Assembly (NCBI GenBank): GCA_029551185.1
Contig: JAKPFY010000212.1
Location: forward strand, 1 to 33,739
Reading direction: 5' to 3'
Length of the DNA stretch: 33,739 bases
Source of the DNA: Bacillota bacterium
Lineage (GTDB): Bacteria > Bacillota > SHA-98 > UBA4971
In this document: piece by piece, positions 1 to 7,915 of the stretch
How positions within the stretch are numbered: the first letter of the stretch is position 1
Layout: the number at the start of each line of letters is the position of its first letter
Notes under the pieces: model-generated
What the model was told of the DNA's origin: nothing
Database searches by the model: none
The model's input: only the letters and a program-made list of their open reading frames with translations
Made by a program: the position numbers and the translations under genes

Positions 1-2
1 CA

Positions 3-1427
3 ATTTTTTTGCTTGCAATATTCGGCGCAACCATCTGGTTTATTCGATCCGGGTCTCAGCTGGGAAAACGCTTCCATATTATCGGAAGCAGTAAACAGGA
101 TCAAGGAAACACAAAGGTTTTTTTTGATGATATCGGCGGACAGGAAGTAGCTAAGCGCGAACTGCTGGAAGCCTTGGAGTTCATCGTTGATTCTGAAAGG
201 TCCCGAAAACTGGGGATCAGACCGCTCCGGGGAATCTTGTTAACAGGCCCTCCGGGCACAGGAAAAACCCTCTTGGCCAAGGCTGCTGCCAACCACACAA
301 AGAGCGTTTTTGTGGCATCGTCAGGATCAGAATTTATTGAGATGTATGCAGGTGTCGGTGCTCAACGGGTGCGCCAATTGTTCTCTGCTGCAAGGTCCTC
401 CGCGTTACGCGAGAACCGCAACTCTGCAATGATATTCATAGATGAAATAGAGATCCTCGGAGGGAAACGAGGAAGACATACCGGTCATCTCGAGTATGAT
501 CAAACCCTCAATCAACTCCTTGTGGAGATGGACGGAATAAACCCGTATGATGATGTCAGAGTGCTTGTAATAGCTGCTACTAATAGGGCGGATCTGCTTG
601 ATCCCGCTCTTCTCAGGCCAGGAAGATTTGATCGCATAGTCCCGGTGGATCTTCCTGATCGACAAGGTAGGCTTCACATTCTAAAGATTCACTCCAATGG
701 GAAACCATTTGAGGATAATGTAAACCTTGATGAAATTGCCAGGGATACATTTGGATTCTCAGGGGCTCATCTTGAGAACCTGATAAACGAGGCTGCTATC
801 CTGTCAATGCGTAAGGCGAAAACAACCATAGGTCAGGAAGAGCTCAGAGAGGCCATAGACAAAGTGATCATGGGAGAGAAGCTGGACCGTCGTCCCACCG
901 AAGAAGAGATGGAAAGAATCGCTTATCATGAGGTAGGCCATGGAATAGTCAGTGAGATAGTAAGACCGGGGTCAGTATCTGCCATTACTGTAATGTCGAG
1001 GGGTCAAGCCCTTGGTTATACAAGGCAATCCCAAGAAGAAGACTACCACATCTATACCTCAAACCACCTAGAAGATCAGATAGCTATACTCTTGGCAGGC
1101 TCAGTCGCGGAAGAACTCGTGTTTGGATCAAAATCCACAGGTTCATCCAATGACTTCGAGCAAGCCTTGGAGATTTCACGCAAGCTTATAGGTGCAGGCA
1201 TGTCCAAAGCCGGAATTGTCTCTATTGAAGAGCTGCCGAAGCAAGTGTACTATGAGACAATAGGTAGTATTCTCAAAGCTCAGGAAGAAAGAGCTCTTTT
1301 GATTCTGAAATCAAACTTAAGCGCTCTTAAGGAAATCAGCGCCCATATAATCGAGGCTGAAAGGATTGAAGGCGAGGACTTCCGAAGAATGCTCGGTCAA
1401 GAGGGCATATGTATGAAAGTAAGTTAA
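3..1427 (+). CDS. FtsH-like AAA+ zinc metalloprotease, 5' end outside window
   Basis: This is a membrane-anchored AAA+ protease of the FtsH family (peptidase M41), which unfolds and degrades membrane and soluble proteins. Counting from the TTG at 9, Walker A GPPGTGKT is at residues 80-87 and Walker B MIFIDE at 141-146. The second region of homology with its arginine fingers is near 190-209. The zinc site HEVGH is at 307-311, and the likely third ligand is Asp382 in NDFEQA. The pore loop reads MYAG instead of the usual MFVG. The reading frame is open to the window edge, no ribosome binding site precedes the TTG at 9, and the first visible residues look like the end of a transmembrane helix. 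The true start is therefore probably upstream. What remains lacks the first helix and the extracytoplasmic domain of standard FtsH. It may be a paralogue and not the housekeeping FtsH. The stop lies 90 nt before cinA. Confidence 0.88.
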   Translation: MFLLAIFGATIWFIRSGSQLGKRFHIIGSSKQDQGNTKVFFDDIGGQEVAKRELLEALEFIVDSERSRKLGIRPLRGILLTGPPGTGKTLLAKAAANHTKSVFVASSGSEFIEMYAGVGAQRVRQLFSAARSSALRENRNSAMIFIDEIEILGGKRGRHTGHLEYDQTLNQLLVEMDGINPYDDVRVLVIAATNRADLLDPALLRPGRFDRIVPVDLPDRQGRLHILKIHSNGKPFEDNVNLDEIARDTFGFSGAHLENLINEAAILSMRKAKTTIGQEELREAIDKVIMGEKLDRRPTEEEMERIAYHEVGHGIVSEIVRPGSVSAITVMSRGQALGYTRQSQEEDYHIYTSNHLEDQIAILLAGSVAEELVFGSKSTGSSNDFEQALEISRKLIGAGMSKAGIVSIEELPKQVYYETIGSILKAQEERALLILKSNLSALKEISAHIIEAERIEGEDFRRMLGQEGICMKVS

Positions 1428-1517
1428 GCAAGGCGCCTCAAATCTTCCGAGAGTATGGGGCGCTCCTCACTCAGCGAACGTAATCTATGATATAAATGCG
1501 CCGTACCAGGAGGGTAT

Positions 1518-2801
1518 TTGGACTTGATTGCAGAAATCTTGAATATCGGCACTGAGCTACTCCTTGGACACGTTGTGGATACAAACTCAGCTTATATCGG
1601 CCGCAAGCTGGCCGGCATTGGTATTAATCTCTATCATAAAACCACTGTAGGAGATAATGAGGCCAGAGCAATAGCAGCGCTGCATGATGCGCTCAATCGG
1701 GCGGACATCGTGATTATTACCGGCGGCCTCGGTCCTACAGAAGATGACATAACCCGCGAAGTAGTCTCTCGAGTCTTCGGTATCAGACAAGTTCACTCTG
1801 ATGAAGCAATGGCCCATGCTGTGTCCTTGCTGAATAGGTGGGGGCACGAAGATCAGGCAAGCCTAAGACGCCTGGCGCAAATCCCAGAAGGCGCAATACT
1901 AATACCGAACCCTCGTGGCACAGCATGTGGTTTCATAGTGGAAAAATCAGGCAAACAAGTGATCTGTCTTCCGGGCGTGCCTGGGGAAATGCAGGCCATG
2001 ATGGAGCTTACAGTTATTCCTTACCTAACCGGCCTTGAAGGTGAAGGCAAGATTATTGCTTCCCGGACCATTAAGATCTGTGGCCCCGGGGAGGCTGAAG
2101 TCGAGGATAGAATAAGACATCTTCTTCACGGAAAGTCCAATCCGACAATCGCTCCTTTGGTGTCATTAGGTGAAGTCATGTTGAGAATAACTGCAAAAGC
2201 CCACTCAATGGAAGAAGCTTGTTCAATGATTGATCAGACCGAAGTTAAGCTGCGAGAGAGTCTAGGGCACGATATCTACGGGACTTGCGACGATGAAATC
2301 CAGCATGCAGTCGTAAGGCTTCTCGAGGAGAAACAAATGAGGTGCGCGGTGGCGGAGTCAGTCACCGGAGGACTCATTGCCCATAAACTCACTGAAGTGC
2401 CTGGCTGTTCCAAAGTACTGGGTCTTGCAGTAACAAGTTACAGCAATGACGCAAAGATAAAGGTTCTCGGCGTGCCTGAAGCGGATATTGAGCGGTATGG
2501 GGCAGTGAGCAGAGAAGTCGCCCTTCAAATGGCTAGGGGGATTCGTTCGCTTTCCGGAGCGGATGTATCAATCTCTACTACAGGCGTAGCAGGTCCTCTA
2601 AGGGACGATCATATGCATAACGTAGGGCTTGTGTTTATAGGACTGGCGTGGAACGACGGAATTGCCTGCGGACGTTTTCAGTTCTTCGGAACACGGAGTG
2701 AGATAAAGGAAAGAATAGCCAAGAAAAGTTTGGACATCCTTCGTAGGCACTTGCTGCGTCACCATTTGGTAGGAACTTATGATGAGATAGGAACGATATA
2801 G
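1518..2801 (+). CDS. cinA: CinA-family protein (MoaB-like plus PncC-like domain)
   Basis: A two-domain CinA protein of 427 aa. The N-terminal MoaB/MogA-like (COG1058) domain carries GTELLLG at 11-17, GGLGPTEDD at 69-77 and LPGVPGEM at 151-158. The C-terminal domain (from about 265) belongs to the nicotinamide-nucleotide amidase (PncC) family, which recycles pyridine nucleotides. The AGGAGGG at 1508-1514 is only 3 nt from the TTG at 1518. A second TTG at 1524 has 9 nt spacing and gives M-I-A-E-I, closer to the usual family N-terminus, so it may be the real start. In the C-terminal domain the ES-TGG serine is kept (Ser281), but the Cys that often follows is Val. The glycine-rich loop after GVAGP (356-360) is replaced by a charged stretch, so amidase activity is uncertain. 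Lying upstream of thpR and recA is a common Firmicute order. Confidence 0.93.
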   Translation: MDLIAEILNIGTELLLGHVVDTNSAYIGRKLAGIGINLYHKTTVGDNEARAIAALHDALNRADIVIITGGLGPTEDDITREVVSRVFGIRQVHSDEAMAHAVSLLNRWGHEDQASLRRLAQIPEGAILIPNPRGTACGFIVEKSGKQVICLPGVPGEMQAMMELTVIPYLTGLEGEGKIIASRTIKICGPGEAEVEDRIRHLLHGKSNPTIAPLVSLGEVMLRITAKAHSMEEACSMIDQTEVKLRESLGHDIYGTCDDEIQHAVVRLLEEKQMRCAVAESVTGGLIAHKLTEVPGCSKVLGLAVTSYSNDAKIKVLGVPEADIERYGAVSREVALQMARGIRSLSGADVSISTTGVAGPLRDDHMHNVGLVFIGLAWNDGIACGRFQFFGTRSEIKERIAKKSLDILRRHLLRHHLVGTYDEIGTI

Positions 2802-2846
2802 GAAGGCAATATCGGACATTGTGTAGAATCATGTTTTTGGAGCAAG

Positions 2847-2879
2847 CGGAAGGACGAAGAGTCCTTTTCCGTTCTGTTT
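2847..2879 (+). terminator. Possible weak terminator after cinA
   Basis: CGGAAGGAC (2847-2855) can pair with GTCCTTTTCCG (2861-2871), leaving a two-base bulge and a five-base loop. TTCTGTTT follows. The stem is imperfect and the T-run is interrupted, so read-through into thpR is likely. Confidence 0.35.
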
Positions 2880-2913
2880 AGATAATTTATTCCAATAAAC
2901 CGGAGGCCTGATA

Positions 2914-3492
2914 GTGGATATTGTGCGATGCTTTGTTGCAGTATTTCTTAACCCGTCTCTTCATCGAGACATAGCAGCTCTTCAAAAGAAATTATCATAT
3001 AGCGGAGCTGATATTAAGTGGGTTGAACCTTCTAATCTCCATTTTACATTGCAGTTTCTAGGAGACGTCAAGACAGCGCGCATTCCAAGCATTACTAATG
3101 CGCTTAAAGAATGCGTCTCCCTTTCCTATAGATTTGAGTTAGAGCTGGACGGCATAGGAGCGTTCCCGAGCTTACTGAAGCCGCGAGTGCTGTGGGTAGG
3201 CGTAGGCGCCGGCAGAGAACAGTTGGTAAGTCTTATGTCTCAAGTAAGAGAAGCAATGAAAATGGAAGGGTTTGCCCAAGACAGTAAGGGCTCATCGCCA
3301 CACCTTACTATTGGGAGGGTCAGATCTTGTAAGAACCTGAAAGGGCTTTTGGATAAGCTGAATTCCGACATCAATGTAAAAGGCAAGATGGAAGTTACGG
3401 AAATTCAGTTTACTGCCAGTGAGTTGACGCCAAGAGGGTCCATATATAGTCCTATTGACGTTATTCCTCTTCGTCTTCACCCAGAGATATAA
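2914..3492 (+). CDS. thpR: RNA 2',3'-cyclic phosphodiesterase (LigT/2H family)
   Basis: A 192-aa member of the 2H phosphoesterase superfamily. Family members hydrolyse RNA 2',3'-cyclic phosphate ends, and some act as 2'-5' RNA ligases in vitro. Both signature H-x-T-x motifs are present: HFTL at 43-46 and HLTI at 130-133. The first is followed by QFLG and the second by GRV, as in the family. Full length is about 180-200 aa, so the gene looks complete. The GTG start at 2914 has CGGAGG at 2901-2906 at good spacing. The cinA-thpR-recA order is common in Clostridia. The cellular substrate is unknown; the function is inferred from the motifs. Confidence 0.92.
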   Translation: MDIVRCFVAVFLNPSLHRDIAALQKKLSYSGADIKWVEPSNLHFTLQFLGDVKTARIPSITNALKECVSLSYRFELELDGIGAFPSLLKPRVLWVGVGAGREQLVSLMSQVREAMKMEGFAQDSKGSSPHLTIGRVRSCKNLKGLLDKLNSDINVKGKMEVTEIQFTASELTPRGSIYSPIDVIPLRLHPEI

Positions 3493-3522
3493 CGCATAGG
3501 CGCGATAGGAAGAGCTAAACAG

Positions 3523-3536
3523 GGAACAAACGTTCT
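3523..3536 (+). promoter_or_regulatory. LexA (DinR) SOS box upstream of recA
   Basis: GAAC (3524-3527), AAAC (3528-3531), GTTC (3532-3535) matches the Gram-positive LexA operator core GAAC-N4-GTTC, and the middle bases also fit the known R-N-R-Y preference. It lies 40 bp upstream of the recA -35 element. Position and sequence both fit SOS control of recA. Confidence 0.82.
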
Positions 3537-3575
3537 CATGCAGCGATTGGTGAGGTTAGCGAGGAATTGCGGATG

Positions 3576-3604
3576 TTGAGAGCAAACATCAAGTGGGATA
3601 CAAT
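3576..3604 (+). promoter_or_regulatory. Sigma-A promoter of recA
   Basis: A -35 TTGAGA (3576-3581), a 17-bp spacer and a -10 TACAAT (3599-3604), each one mismatch from consensus. Predicted transcription start is near 3611, leaving a leader of about 30 nt before the ATG at 3640. Confidence 0.75.
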
Positions 3605-3639
3605 TGTCATGGACAAGCATAGGAAGAAGGGAGAACCTC

Positions 3640-4677
3640 ATGGAAAAGGATAAGAAAAAGGCTCTTGATATGGCCTTATCCCAAATAGAAAAGCAATTTG
3701 GTAAAGGCTCAATCATGAAGCTAGGTGACGCTGATACTCAATTCGAGATAGAAGCAATTCCTACAGGAGCCTTATCCCTGGATATCGCCTTAGGAATAGG
3801 CGGAATGCCGCGCGGACGAGTCATTGAGATCTATGGCCCGGAATCCTCAGGCAAGACAACTGTTGCCCTTCACATAATCGCTGAAGCGCAAAAAGCCGGA
3901 GGGATTGCAGCTTTTATTGATGCAGAGCATGCTCTGGACCCGGTTTATGCTAACCGGCTAGGTGTTGACACTGACAACCTTCTCATTTCACAGCCTGACA
4001 CCGGGGAACAAGCGCTGGAGATAGCTGAAGCTCTTGTGCGGAGCGGCGCTGTAGACGTAATAGTTATAGACTCTGTCGCAGCATTGACCCCGAGAGCGGA
4101 AATTGAAGGAGAAATGGGGGATTCTCACGTCGGGCTGCAGGCTAGGCTCATGTCGCAAGCTTTGCGAAAACTGACCGCAGCTATAGGGAAGTCACGGACA
4201 TGCGCCATATTCATAAACCAAATACGTGAAAAAGTCGGAATCATGTTTGGAAATCCCGAAGTTACACCCGGAGGCCGCGCTCTGAAATTCTACTCCACTG
4301 TACGCCTGGAGGTAAGGAGAGTCGAAGCTCTCAAACAGGGCCAACAGATAATCGGCAGTCGCACCAGGGCCAGAGTAGTAAAGAATAAGATTGCCCCTCC
4401 TTTTCGCGATGCCGAATTTGACATTCTTTACGGAGAAGGCATCTCCCGAGAGGGATCTATACTTGACTTAGGAGAAGCCAATAATGTCATAACAAGAAGC
4501 GGCACCTGGTATTCATACGGTGATATCAAAATGGGGCAAGGAAGAGAAAACGCTAGGATATTCTTGAAAGAAAACCCGGATATCACGTCAGAAATTGAGG
4601 GCAAGGTTCGGGAATTAGTCGGCCTAAAACCTCCTAAGGCGCCTACAGAAAGTAAAGATAAGAAAGCCAATCAGTAA
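3640..4677 (+). CDS. recA: Recombinase RecA
   Basis: DNA-dependent ATPase that forms filaments on single-stranded DNA, promotes strand exchange and stimulates LexA self-cleavage. From the ATG at 3640 the protein has 345 aa. Walker A GPESSGKT is at 66-73, [12 protein letters not shown] forms Walker B, and INQIREKVG precedes the DNA-binding L2 loop. The C-terminal domain ends in a Lys-rich tail. The frame can be extended upstream to a TTG at 3604, but that codon overlaps the predicted -10 box and has no ribosome binding site. The ATG at 3640 has AAGGGAG at 3627-3633 at 6 nt spacing and gives the usual RecA N-terminus. It has its own promoter, SOS box and terminator, so it is probably mostly monocistronic. 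Confidence 0.98.
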   Translation: MEKDKKKALDMALSQIEKQFGKGSIMKLGDADTQFEIEAIPTGALSLDIALGIGGMPRGRVIEIYGPESSGKTTVALHIIAEAQKAGGIAAFIDAEHALDPVYANRLGVDTDNLLISQPDTGEQALEIAEALVRSGAVDVIVIDSVAALTPRAEIEGEMGDSHVGLQARLMSQALRKLTAAIGKSRTCAIFINQIREKVGIMFGNPEVTPGGRALKFYSTVRLEVRRVEALKQGQQIIGSRTRARVVKNKIAPPFRDAEFDILYGEGISREGSILDLGEANNVITRSGTWYSYGDIKMGQGRENARIFLKENPDITSEIEGKVRELVGLKPPKAPTESKDKKANQ

Positions 4678-4734
4678 TCCGTTTAGCTGCTTATCTATGC
4701 ACAGCATCCTGTGTTATTCCAGTATCTCAGATTC

Positions 4735-4761
4735 AAGGAAGGATAATATCCTTCCTTTTTT
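4735..4761 (+). terminator. Rho-independent terminator of recA
   Basis: A 10-bp perfect stem, AAGGAAGGAT (4735-4744) with ATCCTTCCTT (4748-4757), a three-base loop, and a T-run through 4761. This is the clearest terminator in the window. Confidence 0.9.
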
Positions 4762-4780
4762 GCTCCTTCGCCCGGCATGT

Positions 4781-4884
4781 CTGTTAAGCCGATACGGATC
4801 TGAGAGGGCCTTCGGGTGAGACTCCCCTTGGCTACTCGACTGAGAGGAATGATGTCAGGGTGACACCTGATCCACCCTACCCGA
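4781..4884 (+). mobile_element. Two tandem relics of group II intron 3' ends (domain V/VI-like)
   Basis: The recA-recX gap holds two adjacent related segments. Each begins CTGAGAGG (4799-4806 and 4840-4847), has a central GGGTGA-A-C, and ends CTACTCGAC (4832-4840) or CTACCCGAT (4876-4884). From memory of bacterial group II introns, a domain V tail, then TGAGAGG, a hairpin, and CTAC-CGA-Y with the branch-point A is the pattern of domain VI and the 3' splice site. GCCGATACGGATC (4788-4800) resembles a domain V stripped of its middle. The segments lie directly behind the recA terminator, where class C introns are known to insert. No reverse transcriptase remains. The rest of the gap (4885-4992) shows only AT-rich, promoter-like sequence. 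The assignment is by recognition, not by covariance search. Confidence 0.5.
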
Positions 4885-4992
4885 TTTATTCAGTAAGGTG
4901 CACTAGAGAGGAATTTCTTGGCTAAACGAGAACATGTATGATATCTAATGCAAAACTCATGTTAATACTTTCAATGGATAAGGTCGGTAAAC

Positions 4993-5457
4993 ATGGAGAA
5001 GACTAGAAAAAACGGTACGCAATACGCGCTGCGACTCCTTACGATAAAGGATCGTACATGTGCGGAGCTTGCCGATAAACTCCGAAGAAAAGGTTTTAAC
5101 GAGGACGTCACACGCAGTGTCATCGAGGAAATGAAGGGTTTAGGTTACGTGGATGATAAGAAATACGCTATGCATTTCACGGAGGTACGAGCAACCTATG
5201 ACTTATTCGGGCCATACCGTATTCGTGTTGAGCTCGAAAAACGCGGGATACCAAAGGACATGGCTGAAGACGCTCTTCGGTGCATCTTCCAAGAGGGCAG
5301 AGAAGAGGCTTCCGCACTGGAACTTGCAAAGCAATGGATAACAAAAAAGGGCGCAGATGACAGAGAAAAAGCTTATCGAAGGCTTTACGGGTACTTGGCA
5401 AGGCGGGGATTTGCGCCTGATGTCATAAAGGCAACACTCAGGCAAGTGTTGGAGTAA
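4993..5457 (+). CDS. recX: Regulatory protein RecX
   Basis: RecX modulates RecA filaments. The 154-aa protein has the three tandem three-helix RecX repeats: ALRLLTIKDRTCAELADKL in the first, GYVDDKKYAMHF in the second, and a third ending in the RGF-ND-like RRGFAPDVIKATL. The basic GPYRIRVELEKRGI segment in the middle repeat is typical. The length is normal for Firmicutes. The ATG at 4993 is preceded only by a weak AAGGTCGG, so translation may be low. It is separated from recA by a terminator and the intron relics, so it is not simply cotranscribed with recA, unlike in many bacteria. Confidence 0.9.
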   Translation: MEKTRKNGTQYALRLLTIKDRTCAELADKLRRKGFNEDVTRSVIEEMKGLGYVDDKKYAMHFTEVRATYDLFGPYRIRVELEKRGIPKDMAEDALRCIFQEGREEASALELAKQWITKKGADDREKAYRRLYGYLARRGFAPDVIKATLRQVLE

Positions 5458-5483
5458 GTGATTTGACACCTAAGTAGGGCCAC

Positions 5484-5500
5484 GGGGGCTCGGGCGCCCC
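5484..5500 (+). terminator. GC-rich hairpin after recX, no T-run
   Basis: GGGGC (5485-5489) pairs with GCCCC (5496-5500) around a six-base loop, 27 nt past the recX stop. No T-run follows, so it may only protect the mRNA end. Confidence 0.3.
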
Positions 5501-5512
5501 TAGGGGTTTACC

Positions 5513-5541
5513 TTGACACTTGTATATCAAAAAGGTACAAT
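5513..5541 (+). promoter_or_regulatory. Strong sigma-A promoter of rny
   Basis: A perfect -35 TTGACA (5513-5518), a 17-bp spacer and a -10 TACAAT (5536-5541), one base from consensus. Predicted start is near 5548, giving a leader of about 120 nt before rny. Confidence 0.88.
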
Positions 5542-5547
5542 AACGAT

Positions 5548-5668
5548 GAATTCCGGTTCCCGCCGGAGATGCGACTCCGGCACTAGACCAAGTGACGATA
5601 TGATGAGTCTTTTATCTAGTGGCCGAGTTCATGCTCGGCTTTATTCATGAGAAGGAGGTGTATACAGT
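5548..5668 (+). promoter_or_regulatory. Structured rny leader with three hairpins
   Basis: Three successive stems are visible. GCCGGAG (5562-5568) pairs with CTCCGGC (5575-5581). CACTAGA (5581-5587) pairs with TCTAGTG (5615-5621), enclosing 27 nt. GCCGAG (5622-5627) pairs with CTCGGC (5634-5639), followed by TTTATT, so the last resembles an attenuator or weak terminator. The ribosome binding site AAGGAGGTG (5652-5660) follows. I could not match it to a riboswitch class I know. RNase Y could act on its own leader, or the hairpins could attenuate transcription; both are inference. Confidence 0.55.
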
Positions 5669-7204
5669 ATTGTTGCAAATGCACTAATTGCAATAGCTGC
5701 CGTTGTGATCGGCTTCGCAGTTGGCTATTTTACCAGGCGAATTCTTGCTGAAGCGAAAATCGGTTCCGTGGAGCAAGCTGCCAAGAAAATAGTTGAGGAG
5801 GCAGAAAAGGAGGCTGAAGCAGCCAGACGAGAGATTCTCCTGGAAGCTAAGGAAGAAGCGCATCGTCTTCGTAATGAGATTGAACAAGAAAGCCGTGCAC
5901 GACGAGCAGAACTCCAAAGAAATGAAAGACGGCTTTTTCAGAAAGAAGAAAGTCTCGATCGTAAAGCAGAGACTATTGAACGGAAAGAAGAAGCCATAAA
6001 CAGAAGAGAGAAAGAACTTGACGAAATCAGGAATGAACTTACCGCGGTTTATGAAGAACAAAGAGCTGAACTTGAAAGAGTGTCAGGGTTATCTTCAGAT
6101 GAAGCCCGGGAACTTCTTCTGAAAAACATTGAAGATGAACTTCGCCATGAAGCGGCAATAATGATACGTGATATCGAAGCGCAAACCAAAGAAGAAGCGG
6201 ATCGAAAAGCAAGGGAAATTATTGCTACTGCAATCCAACGTTATGCAGCGGATCATGTGGCTGAAACCAGCGTGTCTGTGGTAGCACTTCCCAACGATGA
6301 GATGAAAGGAAGAATCATCGGAAGGGAAGGGAGAAATATAAGAGCCCTCGAGACTCTTACCGGAGTCGATCTTATCATTGACGATACCCCGGAGGCAGTG
6401 ATTTTGTCTGCCTTTGACCCGGTCAGGCGTGAGGTAGCTAAAATAGCGTTGGAGAAGCTCATTAATGACGGGCGAATCCACCCGGCAAGAATTGAAGAAA
6501 TGGTGGAGAAAGCACAAAAAGAAGTTGATAAGATAATAAAAGAAGAAGGGGAAGGCGCAGCTATTGAAGTGGGAGTTCATGGCCTTAACCCTGATCTCAT
6601 TCGGTTGCTTGGAAGACTGAAATTCCGATCCAGTTTCGGGCAAAATGTGCTGAAGCACTCCATCGAAGTAGCTTATCTTGCAGCAGGCATGGCAGCTGAA
6701 CTGGGCGCCAATGTCATGGTGGCAAAACGCGCCGGTCTTCTCCATGATATCGGCAAAGCCGTTGACCATGAAGTTGAGGGACCGCATGTGCAAATAGGGG
6801 TGGATATCGCACGAAAATATAAGGAATCCCCTGAAGTAATTCATGCAATTGCTGCTCACCATGGTGATGAAGAAGCCCGTACAATCGAAGCTGTTCTTGT
6901 TCAAGCTGCAGACGCGGTATCTGCAGCGCGCCCGGGCGCCAGGCGCGAAACCCTGGAAGCGTATATGAAGCGTCTGGCCAGATTAGAAGAAGTTGCAGAC
7001 TCCTTTGAAGGAGTTGAGAAGTCCTTCGCAATTCAGGCCGGTCGGGAAATACGGATAATGGTAAAACCTGATAAGATTGATGACTTAGCAGCCGTCCGAC
7101 TTGCAAGAGACATTGTCTCAAAGATTGAAAAGGAGTTAGATTACCCCGGGCAGATTAAGGTCACTGTAATTCGTGAGACCCGAGTGGTGGATTACGCAAA
7201 ATAA
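5669..7204 (+). CDS. rny: Ribonuclease Y, apparent ATT start
   Basis: RNase Y is the membrane-tethered endoribonuclease that starts mRNA decay in many Firmicutes. From 5669 the protein has 511 aa (B. subtilis: 520). It has an N-terminal transmembrane helix (about 5-24), a long coiled coil (about 30-150), a KH domain with [10 protein letters not shown] near 214-223, and an HD domain with the metal-binding His-Asp near 359-360 in [12 protein letters not shown]. The sequence tracks B. subtilis RNase Y closely to its C-terminus (IRETR-V-YAK). The only standard in-frame start is GTG 5705, which has no ribosome binding site and would cut the membrane helix in half. ATT at 5669 is 8 nt after AAGGAGGTG and restores the helix; the preceding in-frame stop is at 5648. 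The ATT start is therefore preferred, unless there is a sequence error. Confidence 0.95.
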   Translation: MVANALIAIAAVVIGFAVGYFTRRILAEAKIGSVEQAAKKIVEEAEKEAEAARREILLEAKEEAHRLRNEIEQESRARRAELQRNERRLFQKEESLDRKAETIERKEEAINRREKELDEIRNELTAVYEEQRAELERVSGLSSDEARELLLKNIEDELRHEAAIMIRDIEAQTKEEADRKAREIIATAIQRYAADHVAETSVSVVALPNDEMKGRIIGREGRNIRALETLTGVDLIIDDTPEAVILSAFDPVRREVAKIALEKLINDGRIHPARIEEMVEKAQKEVDKIIKEEGEGAAIEVGVHGLNPDLIRLLGRLKFRSSFGQNVLKHSIEVAYLAAGMAAELGANVMVAKRAGLLHDIGKAVDHEVEGPHVQIGVDIARKYKESPEVIHAIAAHHGDEEARTIEAVLVQAADAVSAARPGARRETLEAYMKRLARLEEVADSFEGVEKSFAIQAGREIRIMVKPDKIDDLAAVRLARDIVSKIEKELDYPGQIKVTVIRETRVVDYAK

Positions 7205-7218
7205 AACAACATTAGGAG

Positions 7219-7243
7219 TTGGGGCGAGCGAAGCTCGCCCCAA
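7219..7243 (+). terminator. Perfect 11-bp hairpin after rny, no T-run
   Basis: TTGGGGCGAGC (7219-7229), loop GAA, GCTCGCCCCAA (7233-7243), 14 nt past the rny stop. TAAGGTATC follows, so it lacks the U-tract of an intrinsic terminator. It could block 3' exonucleases, pause polymerase or be read in both directions. Confidence 0.5.
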
Positions 7244-7338
7244 TAAGGTATCTCGTACTTGACTTAGCAGGAGTTTTTGCCCCTATGGCGAATTCTCAGT
7301 TGAGCTGCAAGGGCAGGTCGCAAGGAGGGGTGGTCACA

Positions 7339-7896
7339 GTGGATGACGCAAGCAATCAATTGGAAATAATTTCCGACAGCACAGCAAACAGTGTAAGCCT
7401 TCTCATTTCCATACTGGTGCGCTATCCCGAAATAGCGACGGTGAACTTCGTTCCGGAAGGCAAGATCCTTAAGTTCACATTCATGACATCATCTTCTATT
7501 TCTGACCAATTGTGGAATGCTTTTTGCCAAAAACTCTTTGAAAGTGTAGAAGTGTACGCCTCCTTAGTCCATAGAGGAACTCCAAGAATTAAAGCCGAGC
7601 GACTGTCGTATGACTGCGTGTCAATTGTGGAAATATCGCGGGACGTAGCCACACTGACTCAAGAAGAGATTTCTCTCATAATCGAGCTTGCAAGACACGC
7701 GTTGGGATCTGAACTTATAACTGAAGTAAGCAGCAACGACGACGAATTCGAAGAAGAATTGGTATATCAAGACGAAATGATCGAGACTATGCTTTACGAC
7801 TTAAGAGAGTCTGTACAGCAAAGAAAGCTCATCGGGTTTCGCGAAGAAGGACGCGTTCTTGTCTTTAATAAGCAAACTGAACGAACAAAACCTTAA
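7339..7896 (+). CDS. Unrecognised 185-aa protein between rny and ymdB
   Basis: I do not recognise this family. The frame is open from a TTG at 7219 inside the preceding hairpin, but the GTG at 7339 has AAGGAGGGG at 7322-7330 with 8 nt spacing and is the better start. The 185-aa product is soluble, with no signal peptide or membrane segment. It alternates strands and helices (LEIISDSTANSVSLLISIL near the N-terminus). It has a very acidic stretch, NDDEFEEELVYQDEMIETM, and ends in a short basic part (GFREEGRVLVFNK). The two-part alternating pattern could be a pair of small alpha/beta domains, which is a guess. Its stop is 19 nt before ymdB, so the two are probably cotranscribed, suggesting a link to RNA turnover or to sporulation and biofilm signalling. 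Confidence 0.8.
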   Translation: MDDASNQLEIISDSTANSVSLLISILVRYPEIATVNFVPEGKILKFTFMTSSSISDQLWNAFCQKLFESVEVYASLVHRGTPRIKAERLSYDCVSIVEISRDVATLTQEEISLIIELARHALGSELITEVSSNDDEFEEELVYQDEMIETMLYDLRESVQQRKLIGFREEGRVLVFNKQTERTKP

Positions 7897-7915
7897 GACT
7901 TAAGGAGGACGCCGG

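Noticed and set aside
4799-4870. TPP riboswitch-like words (CTGAGA and ACCTGATC) upstream of recX
   Set aside because: The second half of the TPP core is absent and the downstream gene is recX. The words recur in a tandem pattern better explained by group II intron 3' ends.
6095-6904. Long minus-strand open frame (269 aa) inside rny
   Set aside because: It is antisense to highly conserved KH and HD coding sequence, is rich in Phe, Cys and His, and has no ribosome binding site or family resemblance.
5705-7204. GTG 5705 as the rny start
   Set aside because: It has no ribosome binding site and halves the membrane anchor; ATT 5669 is correctly spaced after AAGGAGGTG and restores normal length.
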